A DNA stretch of 64,000 bases from Mycobacterium sp. 4858 (GTDB lineage Bacteria > Actinomycetota > Actinomycetes > Mycobacteriales > Mycobacteriaceae), in the NCBI RefSeq assembly GCF_900240975.1, contig NZ_LT968775.1:434001-498000 (forward strand). Direction: 5' to 3'. Position 1 is the first letter of the stretch. Each line of letters starts with the position of its first letter. A model generated the notes under the pieces. It was not told the origin of the DNA. It did not search any database and was given only the letters and a program-made list of their open reading frames with translations. Below, piece after piece: positions 46,801-58,400 of this stretch. The position numbers and the translations under genes are program-made.

Positions 46801-47361
46801 GTGCTCGCCGCCGCCGTCCGCAGGGAAAGCGCCGAGCTGACCGCCGAGCGGATTCGGGAGCTGATGGGCGAATTCGTTCCCGCGCACATGGTTCCGCGCC
46901 ACGTCGCGCTGGTCGAGCGCATCCCGTTCACCGACGCCGGCAAGATCGATCGTCGCGCCGTCGCACGCGACCTGGGAGTGGCGGTTTCGCTGTCCGGGCA
47001 GCCCGGCTACCGGGCCCCGTCGACGCCCCTGGAATCCGCGCTCGCCGCGCTCCTCGGCGAGCTGCTCGGCGCCGAGCGGGTCGGTCGTGACGACGACTTC
47101 TTCGCCCTCGGTGGCGATTCGGTGCTGGCCACCCAGGCCGTGGGCCGCATCCGCACGTGGCTCGACACCCCGAATGTGATGGTCGCGGACGTGTTCGCCA
47201 CCCGGACAGTCGCGGCGCTCGCCGATCTGCTTGCCGCTCGTGAGCGCGGTGGCGAGCGGCTCGATCAGGTGGCCGAGCTGTATCTCGAGGTCATCCAGAT
47301 GGACGCCGAAGCGGTGCTGTCGGCTGCCCACCACGGCGGGAAATCCGGTACGCCGCAATGA
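43858..47361 (+). CDS. mbtB: Phenyloxazoline synthase, NRPS without thioesterase domain
   Basis: 1167 residues. Order: aryl carrier (Ser39 in GQGLDSIRI), cyclisation domain with DMQAADAMS (residues 227-235, the DxxxxDxxS motif), adenylation domain (FTSGSTGEPKG near 692; CDMS-like anchor in LEGDISVMDVF), and PCP (Ser1088 in LGGDSV). It joins salicylate to Ser/Thr and cyclises it to the phenyloxazoline cap. M. tuberculosis MbtB (about 1414 residues) ends in a thioesterase; here translation stops after the PCP and the thioesterase is the next gene, overlapping by four bases. The GTG at 43858 follows GGGAGG and aligns with the M. tuberculosis N-terminus. Confidence 0.94.
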   Translation: MVRASVRSEDVRAEVAELLGVDADGLQPDANLIGQGLDSIRIMTLAGRWRRRGIAVDFAALAAAPTLEAWADLLTGRDASADPPPAETPAGAAGDPFPLAPMQHAMWVGRQDGQQLGGVAGHLYVEFDGGPIDPERLRAAATALARRHPMLRVRFLPDGTQRIAETAAGDDFPVAVEDLRHLDRDHIDQRLAAIRDTKSHQQLDDAVFELALTRLPGERSRLHVDLDMQAADAMSYRTLMTDLAALYLGHELPALDYTYRQYRQAIEADGARPQPARDAAREWWARRIPGLPDPPALPTTGDRSSRRSTRLWHWLDPDTRDALFSRAQARGITPAMTLAASFANALARWSTTSRFLLNVPLFGRQPLHPDVDSLVGDFTSSLLLDIDLTGTRTPAARAEAVQDAMRTAAAHCAYPGLSVLRDLSRHRGTQVLAPVVFTSALGLGALFSREVTAQFGTPAWLISQGPQVLLDAQVTEFDGGVLVNWDVREGIFAPGVIDAMFAYHIDELLRLARADDDWDTPGPAPLPAAQRVVREAVNGRTARPSGEALHDGFFRQAERGPDAPAVFADSGDLSYGQLRDRALAVAAALHAAGVGAGDTVAVVGPKTAEQVPALLGILSIGAAYLPIGVDQPRDRAERILRTGGVRLALVCGGQRLELPVPELILAGVLRGATASAEMRPARVDPAELAYVLFTSGSTGEPKGVEVTHDAAMNTVEFIARHFDIGPADRCLALSTLEGDISVMDVFVTLRTGGSIVMVDEAQRRDPDAWARLIDAHRVTVLHFMPGWLEMLLEVGRGRLSSVRVIPTGGDWVRPEVARRLKAEAPNLRFAGLGGATETPVHNTIFEVDDPDELPTDWAALPYGVPLANNACRVVDDAGDDCPDWVAGELWVSGRGIARGYRGRPELTAERFVEHAGRTWYRTGDLARYWPDGTLEFVGRADHRVKIAGYRVELGEIEAALRRLPGVAIAVAAVLPGSGGSEVLAAAVRRESAELTAERIRELMGEFVPAHMVPRHVALVERIPFTDAGKIDRRAVARDLGVAVSLSGQPGYRAPSTPLESALAALLGELLGAERVGRDDDFFALGGDSVLATQAVGRIRTWLDTPNVMVADVFATRTVAALADLLAARERGGERLDQVAELYLEVIQMDAEAVLSAAHHGGKSGTPQ

Positions 47362-48122
47362 CCTTCAACCACGTGGTGAGCATGCCCACCGATTTCGCAT
47401 CCTGGATCAAGCGGGTGCCGGGCAGGAATGGGGGCCGGCGGCCCGGCGCGACCGTCGTGTTTCCGCACGCCGGCGCGGCCGCGGCGGGCTACCGGGCGCT
47501 GGCGTCCGAGCTGGCCGCGGGCGGCGACACGTACATCGTCCAGTACCCGCAGCGCGCGGACCGGCTGGACCATCCGGCCCCCGACACCGTGCACGACCTC
47601 GCCCAGGACCTGTTCGACGGCGGACCGTGGAGCCGGGTCGCGCCGCTGCGGTTGTTCGGCCACAGCATGGGTGCGGTCGTCGCTTTCGAGTTCGCCAGGG
47701 TCGCCGAATCCCGCGACACGGCGGTGCAGCGCCTGTGGGTCTCGGCCGGGCCGGCGCCGTCCGCGGTTGCCGCCATGCCCGAACTCCCCACCACCGACGA
47801 CGGATTGCTAGCCGACATCGCCGATCTCGGCGGCACCGACCCCGAGCTGCTCGCCGACGAGGAGTTCGCCGAGCTGCTGACCACCGCGGTGCGGGCCGAC
47901 TACCAAGCGGTCAACCGCTACCGGTGCGCCCCCGGCGTCCGCATCGGTGCCGACATCTCGGTACTGGGGGCGCGCGACGACCACCGCGTCGATCCGGTCG
48001 CCTTGCGGCTGTGGCAGGACCACACCGCGGGCGCCTTCGAGATGTTCCTCTACGACGGCGGGCACTTCTATCTCAACGACCACCTCGATGCGGTTGCGCA
48101 GCGGGTGAATGCCGATGGGTGA
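47358..48122 (+). CDS. mbtT: Stand-alone type II-like thioesterase
   Basis: A 254-residue alpha/beta hydrolase of the NRPS thioesterase family: VVFPHAGAAAAGYRALAS at the N-terminus, nucleophile GHSMG, Asp in the DLGGTDPELLADEEF lid region, and catalytic His in DGGHFYLNDHLDAVA. It corresponds to the C-terminal thioesterase of M. tuberculosis MbtB and to MbtT of other mycobacteria. Likely role: release of misloaded or incomplete salicyl/oxazoline intermediates from carrier domains. The start overlaps the mbtB stop (ATGA); it overlaps mbtC by 14 bases. Confidence 0.92.
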   Translation: MTFNHVVSMPTDFASWIKRVPGRNGGRRPGATVVFPHAGAAAAGYRALASELAAGGDTYIVQYPQRADRLDHPAPDTVHDLAQDLFDGGPWSRVAPLRLFGHSMGAVVAFEFARVAESRDTAVQRLWVSAGPAPSAVAAMPELPTTDDGLLADIADLGGTDPELLADEEFAELLTTAVRADYQAVNRYRCAPGVRIGADISVLGARDDHRVDPVALRLWQDHTAGAFEMFLYDGGHFYLNDHLDAVAQRVNADG

Positions 48123-49431
48123 CAACGGGTTCGACGGGGCGTCCGATCCGGTGGCGATCGTCGGCATGGCGCTCGAAGCGCCGGGCGGCATCGACAGCGC
48201 CGACAAGTATTGGGAACTGTTGTCACACGGGCGTGAGGCGCTGGGGCCGTTCCCCGCCGATCGGGGCTGGCGGGTGCGCGAGCTGCTCGCCGGTTCGCGG
48301 CGCGGCGGTTTCAAGGAGATCCACGATCGCGGTGGATTCCTCTCCGGTGCAACGATGTTCGACCCCGAGTTCTTCGGCATCTCCCCGCGGGAGGCCGTCG
48401 CCATGGACCCCCAGCAACGCGTCGTGCTCCGGGTGTCCTGGCGCGCGCTGGAAAACAGCGGCATCAACCCCGACGACCTGGCCGGGCACGATGTGGGGTG
48501 CTTCGTCGGCGCCTCGGCCACCGGATACGGCCCGCAGATGTCCAGCTTCTCCCGGCACAGCGGCCACCTGCTGGCCGGGACGGCCCTGAGCGTGATCAGC
48601 GGCCGGGTCGCGTACACGCTGGGGCTGGCCGGCCCGGCGCTGACGGTGGACTCCTCGTGCGCGTCCGCGCTGGCGGCGTTCCACCTCGCCGTGCGTTCGA
48701 TCCAGAACGGTGACTGCGATCTGGCGCTGGCGGGTGGGGTCAACGTGCTGGGCTCGCCCGGGTTCTTCGTCGAGTTCTCCAAACAGCACGCCCTCTCCGA
48801 CGACGGCCACTGCCGGCCGTACAGCGCACAGGCCAGCGGGACGGTGTGGGCCGAAGGGGCGGCGATGTTTGTGCTGCAACGCAAATCGGCCGCGCTGCGC
48901 GCCGGTCGCCCGGTCGTCGCCGAGGTGCGCGCCACCGCCGTCAACCAGGACGGTCGCAGCGCCGGACTGAGCGCCCCCAGCGGGGACGCCCAGGTCCGCC
49001 TGTTCCGGCGCGCCATGGCGCAGGCCGGGATCGGGCCCGGAGACGTCGGGATGGTCGAGGGCCACGGCACGGGCACCCGCCTCGGTGACCGCACCGAGTT
49101 GCGGTCGCTGGCACACACCTACGGCGACACGGCGCCCGGCGGCGGCGCCCTGCTCGGTTCGGTGAAATCCAACGTCGGCCACGCGCTGGCCGCCAGCGGG
49201 GCCCTCGGCCTGGCCAAAGTGGTGGTGTCCGCGGCCCACGGCGCCGTCCCGCCGACGCTGCACGCGTCGGAAGCCAGCCCGGAAATCGACTGGGACCGCC
49301 AGGGATTGCGCCTCGCGACGACGCTGACGCCGTGGCCCGCGATCGGCGGCCAACGGGTCGCGGCGGCGTCGGCATTCGGCATCGCCGGCACCAACGCGCA
49401 CGTGATCGTCTCCCTCCCCGAGGTCGCATGA
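48109..49431 (+). CDS. mbtC: Polyketide ketosynthase of mycobactin biosynthesis
   Basis: A 440-residue stand-alone ketosynthase. Active-site Cys in TVDSSCASALAAF, His in EGHGTGTRLGD and KSNVGHALAASGALGL: the Cys-His-His triad is intact. It condenses an acetyl and a malonyl unit with MbtD to make the 3-hydroxybutyrate-type spacer. ATG 48109 or 48115; both lie within the end of mbtT, so translation is coupled. The stop overlaps mbtD by four bases. Confidence 0.93.
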   Translation: MPMGDNGFDGASDPVAIVGMALEAPGGIDSADKYWELLSHGREALGPFPADRGWRVRELLAGSRRGGFKEIHDRGGFLSGATMFDPEFFGISPREAVAMDPQQRVVLRVSWRALENSGINPDDLAGHDVGCFVGASATGYGPQMSSFSRHSGHLLAGTALSVISGRVAYTLGLAGPALTVDSSCASALAAFHLAVRSIQNGDCDLALAGGVNVLGSPGFFVEFSKQHALSDDGHCRPYSAQASGTVWAEGAAMFVLQRKSAALRAGRPVVAEVRATAVNQDGRSAGLSAPSGDAQVRLFRRAMAQAGIGPGDVGMVEGHGTGTRLGDRTELRSLAHTYGDTAPGGGALLGSVKSNVGHALAASGALGLAKVVVSAAHGAVPPTLHASEASPEIDWDRQGLRLATTLTPWPAIGGQRVAAASAFGIAGTNAHVIVSLPEVA

Positions 49432-52430
49432 TGCTGACCGCCCCGTTGCCCGACGGCCGCGCGCCGGTGCTGCTCTCGGCGCACGACGAAGGGCTGATCG
49501 GTCAGGACGCCCGGGCCATCGTGGATTATCTGGGCCGCGATGACGCGGACACCGCGGCGGTAGCTTCGACGCTGCTGCGCCTGCGGCGGGTGCGCCGGCA
49601 CCGCGCGGTGGTGTGGGCCTCCGGCCGCGGCGAGCTGCTCTCCGGCCTGTCCGCGCTGGCCCGCGGCGAGGAGCATCCGCTGGTCACCCGATCCTCCCTC
49701 GGTGCCGCCCCCTGCATCGCCTTCGTGTTCCCCGGTCAGGGCAATCAATGGCAGTCGATGGGTGCCGATGCCTACCAACGGCTTCCGGCGTACCGGGCCG
49801 AGGCCGACCGGTGCGCCCGGGCCTTCCGCGCCGCCGGGCTGCCCTCACCGCTGCCCTACCTGATCGGGGAGCGCGACGGGAACTGGTCGCGCACCGAAAT
49901 TCAGGGGGCGCAGTTCACCCACGCGGTCAGCCTGGCCCACCAGTGGCAATTCCACGGCGTGCTGCCGGCCCTCGCGGTTGGTCACAGCCTCGGTGAGGTG
50001 GCGGCGGCGTACGTGGCCGGCGCGATCTCGTTGCCCGACGCGGTCAGCCTGGTCGGCGCCCGCGCCACCATCGTCGACCAATTGGCGGGGCGCTATGCCA
50101 TGGCGGTGCTCGGTGCCGGCGTCGACGAGGCCGAGTCCCTGATCGGAGAAACGGCAGGCTGGCTGGAAGTCTCGGCGGTCAACGGCCCGGCGTCGACCGT
50201 GGTGTCCGGAGACCGCGACGCCGTGGCGGCCGCGGTGCGGCTGGCGCGGCAGCGGGGCGTGTTCACCCATCAACTGGCGGTGGATTACCCGGGGCACACC
50301 AGCGTGCTGCGTCAGTTGCGCGCCGCGCTGGCCGAGCGGGTGCCCCGCTCGGCATTCCGGGACGGTCCGGTGCGGTTCATCGGTTCGACCTTTGGCGCCC
50401 CGGTCGGCAGTGGCGCGGACTTCTCCCAATACTGGTATGAAAACCTCTGCAGCACGGTCCGGTTCGACCAAGCGGTGGCGGCGGCCCAACGGCTCGGGGC
50501 CAACACGTTCGTCGAGCTGTCCGCGCACCCCTCGCTGCTGTATCCGCTCGCCGACCTGATCGGCGAGACGGCGGTGGCCGTGGGGTCCGGTCATCGTGAC
50601 GGCGACATCGTCGACACGCTGGCGGCGAACATCGCGGCCGTGGCGACCGCCGACCCCGGCTGCCAATGGGCCCACGCCATCCCCGGTGGCGTCCGGCCAC
50701 CGCTGCGCGGGTTCCCGAACGCGCCCATGCGGGCCGTCCACCTGTGGGCGGCGCCCGAACCGCCGATCGAGACCGCGCCGCCCGCCCCGGCGCTCAATGT
50801 CGTCGTCGAGGACTGGCGGCACGCGGCCCCGTCGGCCGCGCCGGGCGCCGACGTCGGCGTCTTCGCCGCCGCGCCGACGGCAGGCGCCCTGACGCGCCGC
50901 CTCATCGATGCCCTTGGGGCGCAGGGTGGTTGCCGGGTGGTGCCGCCGAACGACGCCGAGGTCCTCGCGGTCATCGCGCCGGAGCTGGACGAGCCGGACC
51001 CCGCCGCCGCGGTCGAGCAGATCGGTGGCCGGCCGGACGCGGGTCTACCCGACTACGCCGCCCTGATCGGCCCGCGCTGCCGGACCGTCTGGTTGCTCAC
51101 CGCGGGCGCCGAGACCGTCGATCCGGATGACTCCGACGCCGTCCCGGCGCAGGCGGCGCTGGCCGCGATGCATCGCAGCGCCGGGTTCGAATTCCCCGAG
51201 CAGACCTTCACACATCTCGACCTGCCGGATCGGGACGTCAACGCCGCAACCGCGCGCGCCGTCGTCGACGCCCTGCTCGGCGAGGCGGCCGAGGTGGCGC
51301 TGCGCGGCGGCGAATCGCCGCGACCCTACGTCCGAACCTTTCGGCACTGTTCCGACTCGGCAACCGAACGGCCGCTGAGTGCCGACGCGCTGGACCACGT
51401 GGTGATCACCGGCGGCAGCGGAGCCATCGGCCTGCAGTATGCGCGGTACTGCATCGAGCGCGGGGCGCGGACGGTCACGTTGTTGAGCCGCAACGGCATC
51501 GGCGGGGGCGCGCTGCGCCGGCTCACCCAAAACCACCGCGCCGAGGTACACGCCCCCCGCGGCGACATCACCGATCCGGCCGCCCTCGCGGCCGTCGCGG
51601 CCCGACACGCCGGCCCGGGCGCGTCATTGCTGATCCATACCGCCGGCATCGCTGAGGCCCGCCCTAGTTCCGAGCTGAGAGGCGCCGACGTGGCGGCGGT
51701 GTGTGCCGCCAAGGTTCGCGGCCTGGCGGTGCTGGCCGAGGTGTGGCCGCTGCGGCCGGACTGCCGAATCCTGGCCTGCTCGTCGGTGTTCGGGGTATGG
51801 GGCGGCCACGGCCACGCCGCGTACGCCGCCTCGAACCGGATGCTCGACGTGCTGGTCGCCGCGCTGCGCCGCAAGGGCCGCGACGCCATGGCGATCCGGT
51901 GGGGCCTGTGGCAGACCGCCGGTGTCGTGACGGCCGAGGAGATCGCCCGCACCGAACGCTCCGGCCTGATCGCGATGGCTCCCGACCGGGCGATCGAGGC
52001 GAGCCTGCGCAGCTACGACGGCGATCCGCTGATCTTCGACGCGGACCTCGACCGGCTCGGGGTGTTCTTCGAAAGTCAGGGCATGCCAACGCCGTTCACG
52101 ACGCCGGTCGCGGCAGCGGACGAGTCCGCGGCCAAACCCCTCGCCGCGGCGGTGCGCACCGAACTCGCCGCGACGCTGCAGCTGGCTGACCCGGCCACGA
52201 TCGACCCGACCGCACCGCTCATCGACCTCGGTGTCGACTCGCTGCTCGCACTCGACTTGCGCAAGCGGCTGCGCCGGACGGTCGGAAGCTCCGTACCCGT
52301 CGCCCGCATGCTCGGCGGGATCACCCTCAACGAATTGGTCGACGCGTTGAGCGCCGGCTCAGCCGGCGGCTCGCGAGACGGAGTGACACTCGACGCTCCC
52401 GAAGGCAGAAAGGTTGGACTCCCAGCGTGA
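49428..52430 (+). CDS. mbtD: Polyketide synthase AT-KR-ACP
   Basis: 1000 residues, close to M. tuberculosis MbtD. The acyltransferase domain has [12 protein letters not shown] and GHSLGE (Ser187). A degenerate middle region (about residues 440-640) precedes the ketoreductase, with nucleotide motif [13 protein letters not shown] near residue 660 and active-site [19 protein letters not shown]. The ACP has Ser938 in [11 protein letters not shown]. With MbtC it supplies the beta-hydroxy acid linking the two lysine units. ATGA overlap with mbtC; GTGA overlap with mbtE. Confidence 0.93.
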   Translation: MMLTAPLPDGRAPVLLSAHDEGLIGQDARAIVDYLGRDDADTAAVASTLLRLRRVRRHRAVVWASGRGELLSGLSALARGEEHPLVTRSSLGAAPCIAFVFPGQGNQWQSMGADAYQRLPAYRAEADRCARAFRAAGLPSPLPYLIGERDGNWSRTEIQGAQFTHAVSLAHQWQFHGVLPALAVGHSLGEVAAAYVAGAISLPDAVSLVGARATIVDQLAGRYAMAVLGAGVDEAESLIGETAGWLEVSAVNGPASTVVSGDRDAVAAAVRLARQRGVFTHQLAVDYPGHTSVLRQLRAALAERVPRSAFRDGPVRFIGSTFGAPVGSGADFSQYWYENLCSTVRFDQAVAAAQRLGANTFVELSAHPSLLYPLADLIGETAVAVGSGHRDGDIVDTLAANIAAVATADPGCQWAHAIPGGVRPPLRGFPNAPMRAVHLWAAPEPPIETAPPAPALNVVVEDWRHAAPSAAPGADVGVFAAAPTAGALTRRLIDALGAQGGCRVVPPNDAEVLAVIAPELDEPDPAAAVEQIGGRPDAGLPDYAALIGPRCRTVWLLTAGAETVDPDDSDAVPAQAALAAMHRSAGFEFPEQTFTHLDLPDRDVNAATARAVVDALLGEAAEVALRGGESPRPYVRTFRHCSDSATERPLSADALDHVVITGGSGAIGLQYARYCIERGARTVTLLSRNGIGGGALRRLTQNHRAEVHAPRGDITDPAALAAVAARHAGPGASLLIHTAGIAEARPSSELRGADVAAVCAAKVRGLAVLAEVWPLRPDCRILACSSVFGVWGGHGHAAYAASNRMLDVLVAALRRKGRDAMAIRWGLWQTAGVVTAEEIARTERSGLIAMAPDRAIEASLRSYDGDPLIFDADLDRLGVFFESQGMPTPFTTPVAAADESAAKPLAAAVRTELAATLQLADPATIDPTAPLIDLGVDSLLALDLRKRLRRTVGSSVPVARMLGGITLNELVDALSAGSAGGSRDGVTLDAPEGRKVGLPA

Positions 52431-55400
52431 CGGACACCACCGGGACCAGGGCCCGTCTCGACGACGAGCGCCTGGAGATATTGCGCCGCAAGATCGCCGA
52501 ACGCGGCCTGGGCAGGCCGGCCGTCGAGACACCCGCGGCAAGCCGTCAGCGGCCGCGCATGTCCGCCGGCCAGCACCGGATGTGGTTCGTGCAGTCGGTG
52601 GACCCGGACAGCGCGCTGCTCAACGTCTGCGTCTCCTACCGCATCACCGGCCCGGTCGACCCCGGCCGCTTGCGGCGCGCGGTCGACGCCGTGGCCGCGC
52701 GGCACCCGGTGCTGCACACGACATACGCCGTGGGCGCGGATGGCGACCCGTATCCGGTCCTCCGGGAGGAGCTGCGGCCCGAGTGGGCCGACCACGACCT
52801 GTCGGGGCTGTCCGATCAGGCCCGTCGGCTGAGGTTGGACGTGCTGGCGCAGCGGGACTTTCGCCGGCCCTTCGACCTGGCCGAGGATTCGCCGCTGCGG
52901 GTCACCGTGGCCCGCCTGTCCGCCGACGAGCTGATGCTGTTGATCACCGCCCATCACGTCGCCTGGGACGACGCCTCGTGGACACCGTTCTTCGCCGACC
53001 TGACCCGCGCCTACACCGACCCGGACGCATTCGACGACCAACCCGCGTCAGCGGCGCCACCCCCGGACGACGCCGCGGACCCCGCGGCGGACACCCAGTA
53101 CTGGCGGCCCCTGATGGCGAATCTGCCCGAGCCGCTCGAACTTCCGGGCCCCAACGGCTCGGTGGTGCCCAGCACGTGGCGCGCACAGCGCGCTACCGCG
53201 CGGTTGCCGCGGGCCACCGTCGATCGGGCGGCCGCGCTGGCGCGGGAAACCGGTGCCACCCCCTACATGGTGCTGATGGCGGCGTTCGCCGCGCTGGTGC
53301 ACCGCTACACCCAGTCGACGGACTTCCTCGTCGCCGCCCCCGTGCTCAACCGTGACGTCGGGACCGAGTCCGCCATCGGCTACTACGGCAATACCGTGGT
53401 ACTCCGCCTGCGGCCGGAGCCACACCAGACGTTCCGCCAGCTGCTGGCCCAGACCCGGGACAGCGCGGTGGGCGCCTTCGCGCACTCGCGCGCCGACTTG
53501 GAATGGCTGGTGCGCGAGTCCAATCCCGATCGCCGGCACGGCGCCGACCGGATGACCCGGGTGAGCTTCGGGCAGCGCGAGCCCGAGGGCGCCGGCTTCT
53601 GCCCGCCCGGGGTGCGATGCGAGCGGGGGGAGCTGCGCGGCCATTTCAACCAGCTGCCCTTGAGTTTCATGGTCGAGCTGGACCGCGCTGCGAATGGCCC
53701 GAGCGGCGGGCTTGTCGAAGCCGAATACCTGGTCGAGGTGCTGGATCAGCGGCTGGTCGATCAGTTGCTGCGGCACTATGCCGTGTTGCTGGACGACGCG
53801 TTGCGCAATCCCGACGCCGCGCTGTCGGCGTGCGCGCTGATGGACGCCGATGACGCCGAATGGTTGCGCAGGGCCTCGACCGGCGAGGACTTCGAAACCC
53901 CGGCCGCCACACTGCCCGAGCTGGTCACCCGCCGGGCCGGGCTGTCGCCCGAGGCCGTCGCCGTCGTCTACGAGGGACGCCAGTACACCTACCGCGAGAT
54001 CGACGAAGAGTCGAACCGCCTGGCGCACTGGCTGATCGAGCGGGGCATCGGCACCGAGGACCGCGTCGCGGTGTTGCTGGGCAAGTCACCCGAATTGGTC
54101 ATCACGGCGCTGGGCGTGCTCAAGGCGGGCGCGGTCTATCTGCCGGTGGATCCCACCTACCCCGAAGATCGGCTGACCTTCATCCTCGCCGACGCCGGCG
54201 CCGAACTGGTGCTGCGCGAGCCCGTTACCGGCCTGTCGCGATACCCCGCCTCCGCGCCCGCCGAGTTGGTCCGGCCGCTGAGCCCGCAGAACACCGCGTA
54301 CCTGATCTACACGTCGGGATCGACCGGGCTGCCCAAGGGCGTGCCGGTGCCCCATGCGCCCATCGCCGAGTACTTCGTCTGGTTCGGCGACGAGTATCGC
54401 GTCGACGAAACCGACCGGCTGTTGCAGGTCGCGTCGCCCAGCTTCGACGTCTCCATGGGCGAGATCTTCGGCACGTTGATCATGGGTGCCCGCCTGGTGA
54501 TTCCGCGGCCCGACGGGCTGCGCGACATCGGCTACCTCACCGAACTGCTCAGCCGCGAGGGCATCACCTCGATGCACTTCGTGCCGTCGCTGCTCGGACT
54601 GTTCCTGTCGCTGCCCGGCGTCGGCCAGTGGCGCACCCTGCGGCGCGTACCGATCGGCGGGGAGGCCTTGCCGGGCGAGATCGCCGACAAGTTCCACGCC
54701 ACCTTCGATGCGCTGCTGTACAACTTCTACGGGCCGACCGAGACCGTGGTCAACTGCACCAGTTACCCGGTGGAAGGGGCACAGGGCACCCGGGTGGTGC
54801 CCATCGGCCGTCCCAAGATCAACACGCAGGTGCACCTGCTCGACAACGCGCTGCGGCCCGTTCCCGCGGGCGTGATAGGCGAGATCTACATCGGCGGAAC
54901 ACATGTCGCGCACGGATACCACGGCAGGCCGGGACTGACGGCCGAACGTTTCGTCGCCGACCCGTTCACCCCGGGCCGCCGGTTGTACCGCTCGGGCGAC
55001 CTGGCTCGCCGCAACGCCGACGGGGACATCGAGTTCGTCGGCCGTGCCGACGAGCAGGTGAAGATCCGCGGCTTTCGCATCGAGCTGGGTGAGGTCGCCG
55101 CCGCCATCTCCGTGGACCCCAGTGTGGGACAAGCGGTTGTGCTGGCCATGGACCTGCCCCGGCTGGGCAAGAGCCTGGTGGGATTCGTCACGCCGGCCCA
55201 GGGCGGTGGACCGGAAACCGTTGAGGTCGAGCGCATTCGCGCCCGGGTGGCCGCCGCGCTGCCCGACTACATGACACCGGCGGCCTACGTGACGCTCGAC
55301 GAAATCCCGATCACGGCGCACGGCAAGATCGACCGCGCCGCGCTGCCGCAACCGCAGATCGCGGCGGCCGCCGAATACCGCGACCCGACCACCGCCACCG

Positions 55401-58400
55401 AACGCCGCGTCGCCGCACTGTTTTCCGCGCTGCTGGGTCACGACCGGGTGGGCGCCGACGACTCGTTCTTCGACCTGGGTGGCCACTCGCTGGTGGCCAC
55501 GAAACTCGTCACCGCGATTCGCTCCGAGTGTGGGGTTGAGCTCGGCATCCGGGACGTGTTCGAGCTGCCGACCGTGGGCCTGCTGGCGGAGCGGCTCGAC
55601 CAGCTGAGTTCCGGCGGGCTCAGGCCGTCGCGGCCCAAGCTGATCGCGACCGCCCACGATGAGCCCATGCCGCTGTCGGCGTCTCAGCTGCGCAGCTGGT
55701 TCGCCTACCGCGTCGACGGTCCCAGCTGGGTCAACAACATTCCCTTCGCCGCGAAACTGACCGGCCCGTGGGACATCGAGGCCCTGATCGCCGCGGTCGG
55801 CGACGTCGTCGCCCGGCACGAGATCCTGCGCACCTCCTACGTCGAGGTGGACGGCGTGCCCCATCAGGTGGTCGGGCCCGCGGGTGAGGTCTCCGTGCGC
55901 CGAGCAACCGGGCCCGACGACGCGTGGCTGCAGCGGGAGCTGGAGGCCGAGCGCCGGCACTGCTTCGAGTTGGACCGCGAGCTGCCTGTCCGGGTCGCGG
56001 TGCTGGACAGCACCGACAACCCCGCCGAGCATGTGCTGTCGTTGGTGATCCACCACATCGCCTCCGACCACTGGTCGGCCGGAGTGCTGTTCGCCGACGT
56101 GATGACCGCCTATCGTGCGCGCCGGGCCGGGGAGGTCCCGTCCTGGGCGCCGCTACGGGTGCAGTACGCCGACTACGCGGCGTGGCAGGCGGCGTTCCTG
56201 GGTGACGCGAGCGGCCAGGAGTCCGCCGTTGCCGCCGCGCAGCGCGAGTATTGGACGCGGCAGCTGGCCGGGCTGCCGGAGGACACCGGGCTGCGGCCCG
56301 ACTTCCCCCGCCAGCCGGTGCCCAGCGGCGCGGGCGAATCCGTCGAGTTCCGCATCGACGCGGCGACGCGGGGCAAGCTTGCCGCACTGTGCCGCGAGTT
56401 GGGCATCACCGAGTTCATGCTGCTGCAAACGGCGGTCGCGGTGGTGCTGCACAAGGCCGGTGGTGGCCTGGACGTCCCGCTCGGCACCCCGGTCGCCGGG
56501 CGCACCGAGGCCGAATTGGACCAACTGATCGGCTTTTTCGTCAACATCCTGGTGCTGCGCAACGACCTGACCGGCAACCCGACGCTGCGCGAACTGCTCA
56601 CCCGGGCGCGCGAGACGGCGCTGGCCGCCTACGCCCACCAGGACCTGCCGTTCGACCGGGTGGTCGACGCCGTCAGCCCGGTCCGTTCCCTGTCGCGCAA
56701 CCCGCTATTCCAGGTCGTCGTGCACGTCCGTGACCACCTGCCCGCCACCCGGGTGATCGAGCAGGCGCCGGTCGAGGGCGGGCAAGACGCGGTGTGCACC
56801 TCCCTGGACCCCGTCTTCGACATGGCGCACGCCGATCTGAGCGTCAACTTCTTCGGCACCGACGGCTCGGGCGGCGTCGGCTACAACGGCAACCTGATCT
56901 TCCGGACGGAGCTGTATGCCAGGACCACCATCGAGCGGCTGGCCGGCTGGCTGACCCGGGTGGTCACCGAGTTTGCCAACCACCCCGAACAGACTTTGCG
57001 GGGCGTTCAGTTGACCGACGCCGGCGAGCGGCGGGCGATGCTCGACGGCTGGAGCCGCGGCGAGCGCGCGCCGCGGGATCGGCCGCGCACCATTCCCGAA
57101 CTGCTGCGGCCGAGCCGAACCTGGGGACCCGGCCGGATCGCGGTGCGCTGCGGCGATCAGCAGATGGATTACCCCGCGCTGCACCGCCGTTCGGACAATC
57201 TGGCGGAGCTGCTCGCCGCGCATGGGGTCGGGCCCGGGACGCTGGTCGGGCTTTCGACGCGGCGGGGACTCGACCTGGTGGTGGCGCTGGTGGCCATCAT
57301 GAAGGCCGGCGGCGGCTATTTCCCGATCGATCCGGGCTACCCGACGGCGCGCAAGCAGTTCATGCTCGACGACGTGCGGCCGCCGGTGGTGCTGGCCACC
57401 GCGGACGCCGCCGCCAACATGCCCGAAGTCGCCGGCATCACGGTGATCTCGCTGGACGACCCGCAGGTGCGCGACGTGGTGCACAACGGCGGGGCCGGTC
57501 GGCGGGAATTGCCGCTGCCGCACCCGGACGACCCGATGTATTTGGTCTTCACGTCGGGGTCGACGGGCACGCCGAAGGGTGCGGTGGGCACCCATCGATC
57601 GATGACGGCCCGGCTGGACTGGCAGCTGAGGCACTACCCGCCGAAAGCGGACGACGTCCGGCTGGCGCAGGCGTCGATGACGTTCCTCGAGGGCGGCATG
57701 GAGATGCTGGCCGGTCTCGCGGCGGGGGCCACCATGATCCTCGCCGACGACGCCGAGCACCGCGACCCGGAAGCCTTGGGTGACTTGATGATCCGGCATT
57801 CGGTCGCCCAACTGACCGCGGTGCCCAGCCTGGTCTCCGCCCTGATCGACAGCCGGCCCGACGCGGTGCGGGCACTGTCCCGCCTGGTGTGTGGCGGAGA
57901 ACCGGTGGGCACCGCGCTCCTGCAGCGACTCGTTTCGGTGTGCTCCGGCGCGGGCCCCGAGCTGTTGAACAACATCGGCTCCACCGAGACGTCCGGTGCG
58001 GTGTGCCGCGGGCGGCTGGAGCCGCCGCGTCCGCTGGTGGGCAAGCCGGTCCCGGGGGCCGACGCCTACCTGCTCGACGACGCGCTGCGGCCGGTGCCGG
58101 TCGGGGTGGTCGGTGAGCTGTATTACGCCGGCGATCAACTGGCCCGGGGCTACTGGAAGCGGCCCGGGCTCACCGCCACCCGGTTCGTGGCCAATCCCTA
58201 TGCGACCGAACCGGGTTCGCGCCTCTACCGCAGCGGCGACCTTGCCCGCTGGACCCAGCACGGTCTGCTGGAGTTCGTCGGGCGCTCCGACCATCAGGTA
58301 CAGGTGCGCGGTTTCCGGGTCGAATTGGGCGAGGTCGAGGCGGCGCTGGCGGGGGTCGACGGCGTCGCCGCCGCGGCCGCCCGCACCTGGGAACTGCGTG

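Noticed and set aside
44914..47358. Minus-strand open frame of about 814 codons opposite mbtB
   Set aside because: Antisense shadow of the NRPS gene; no motif and no ribosome site.
47340..47370. Frameshift splitting mbtB from its thioesterase
   Set aside because: The junction is a normal ATGA overlap after a complete PCP domain, and stand-alone MbtT proteins are known in other mycobacteria.
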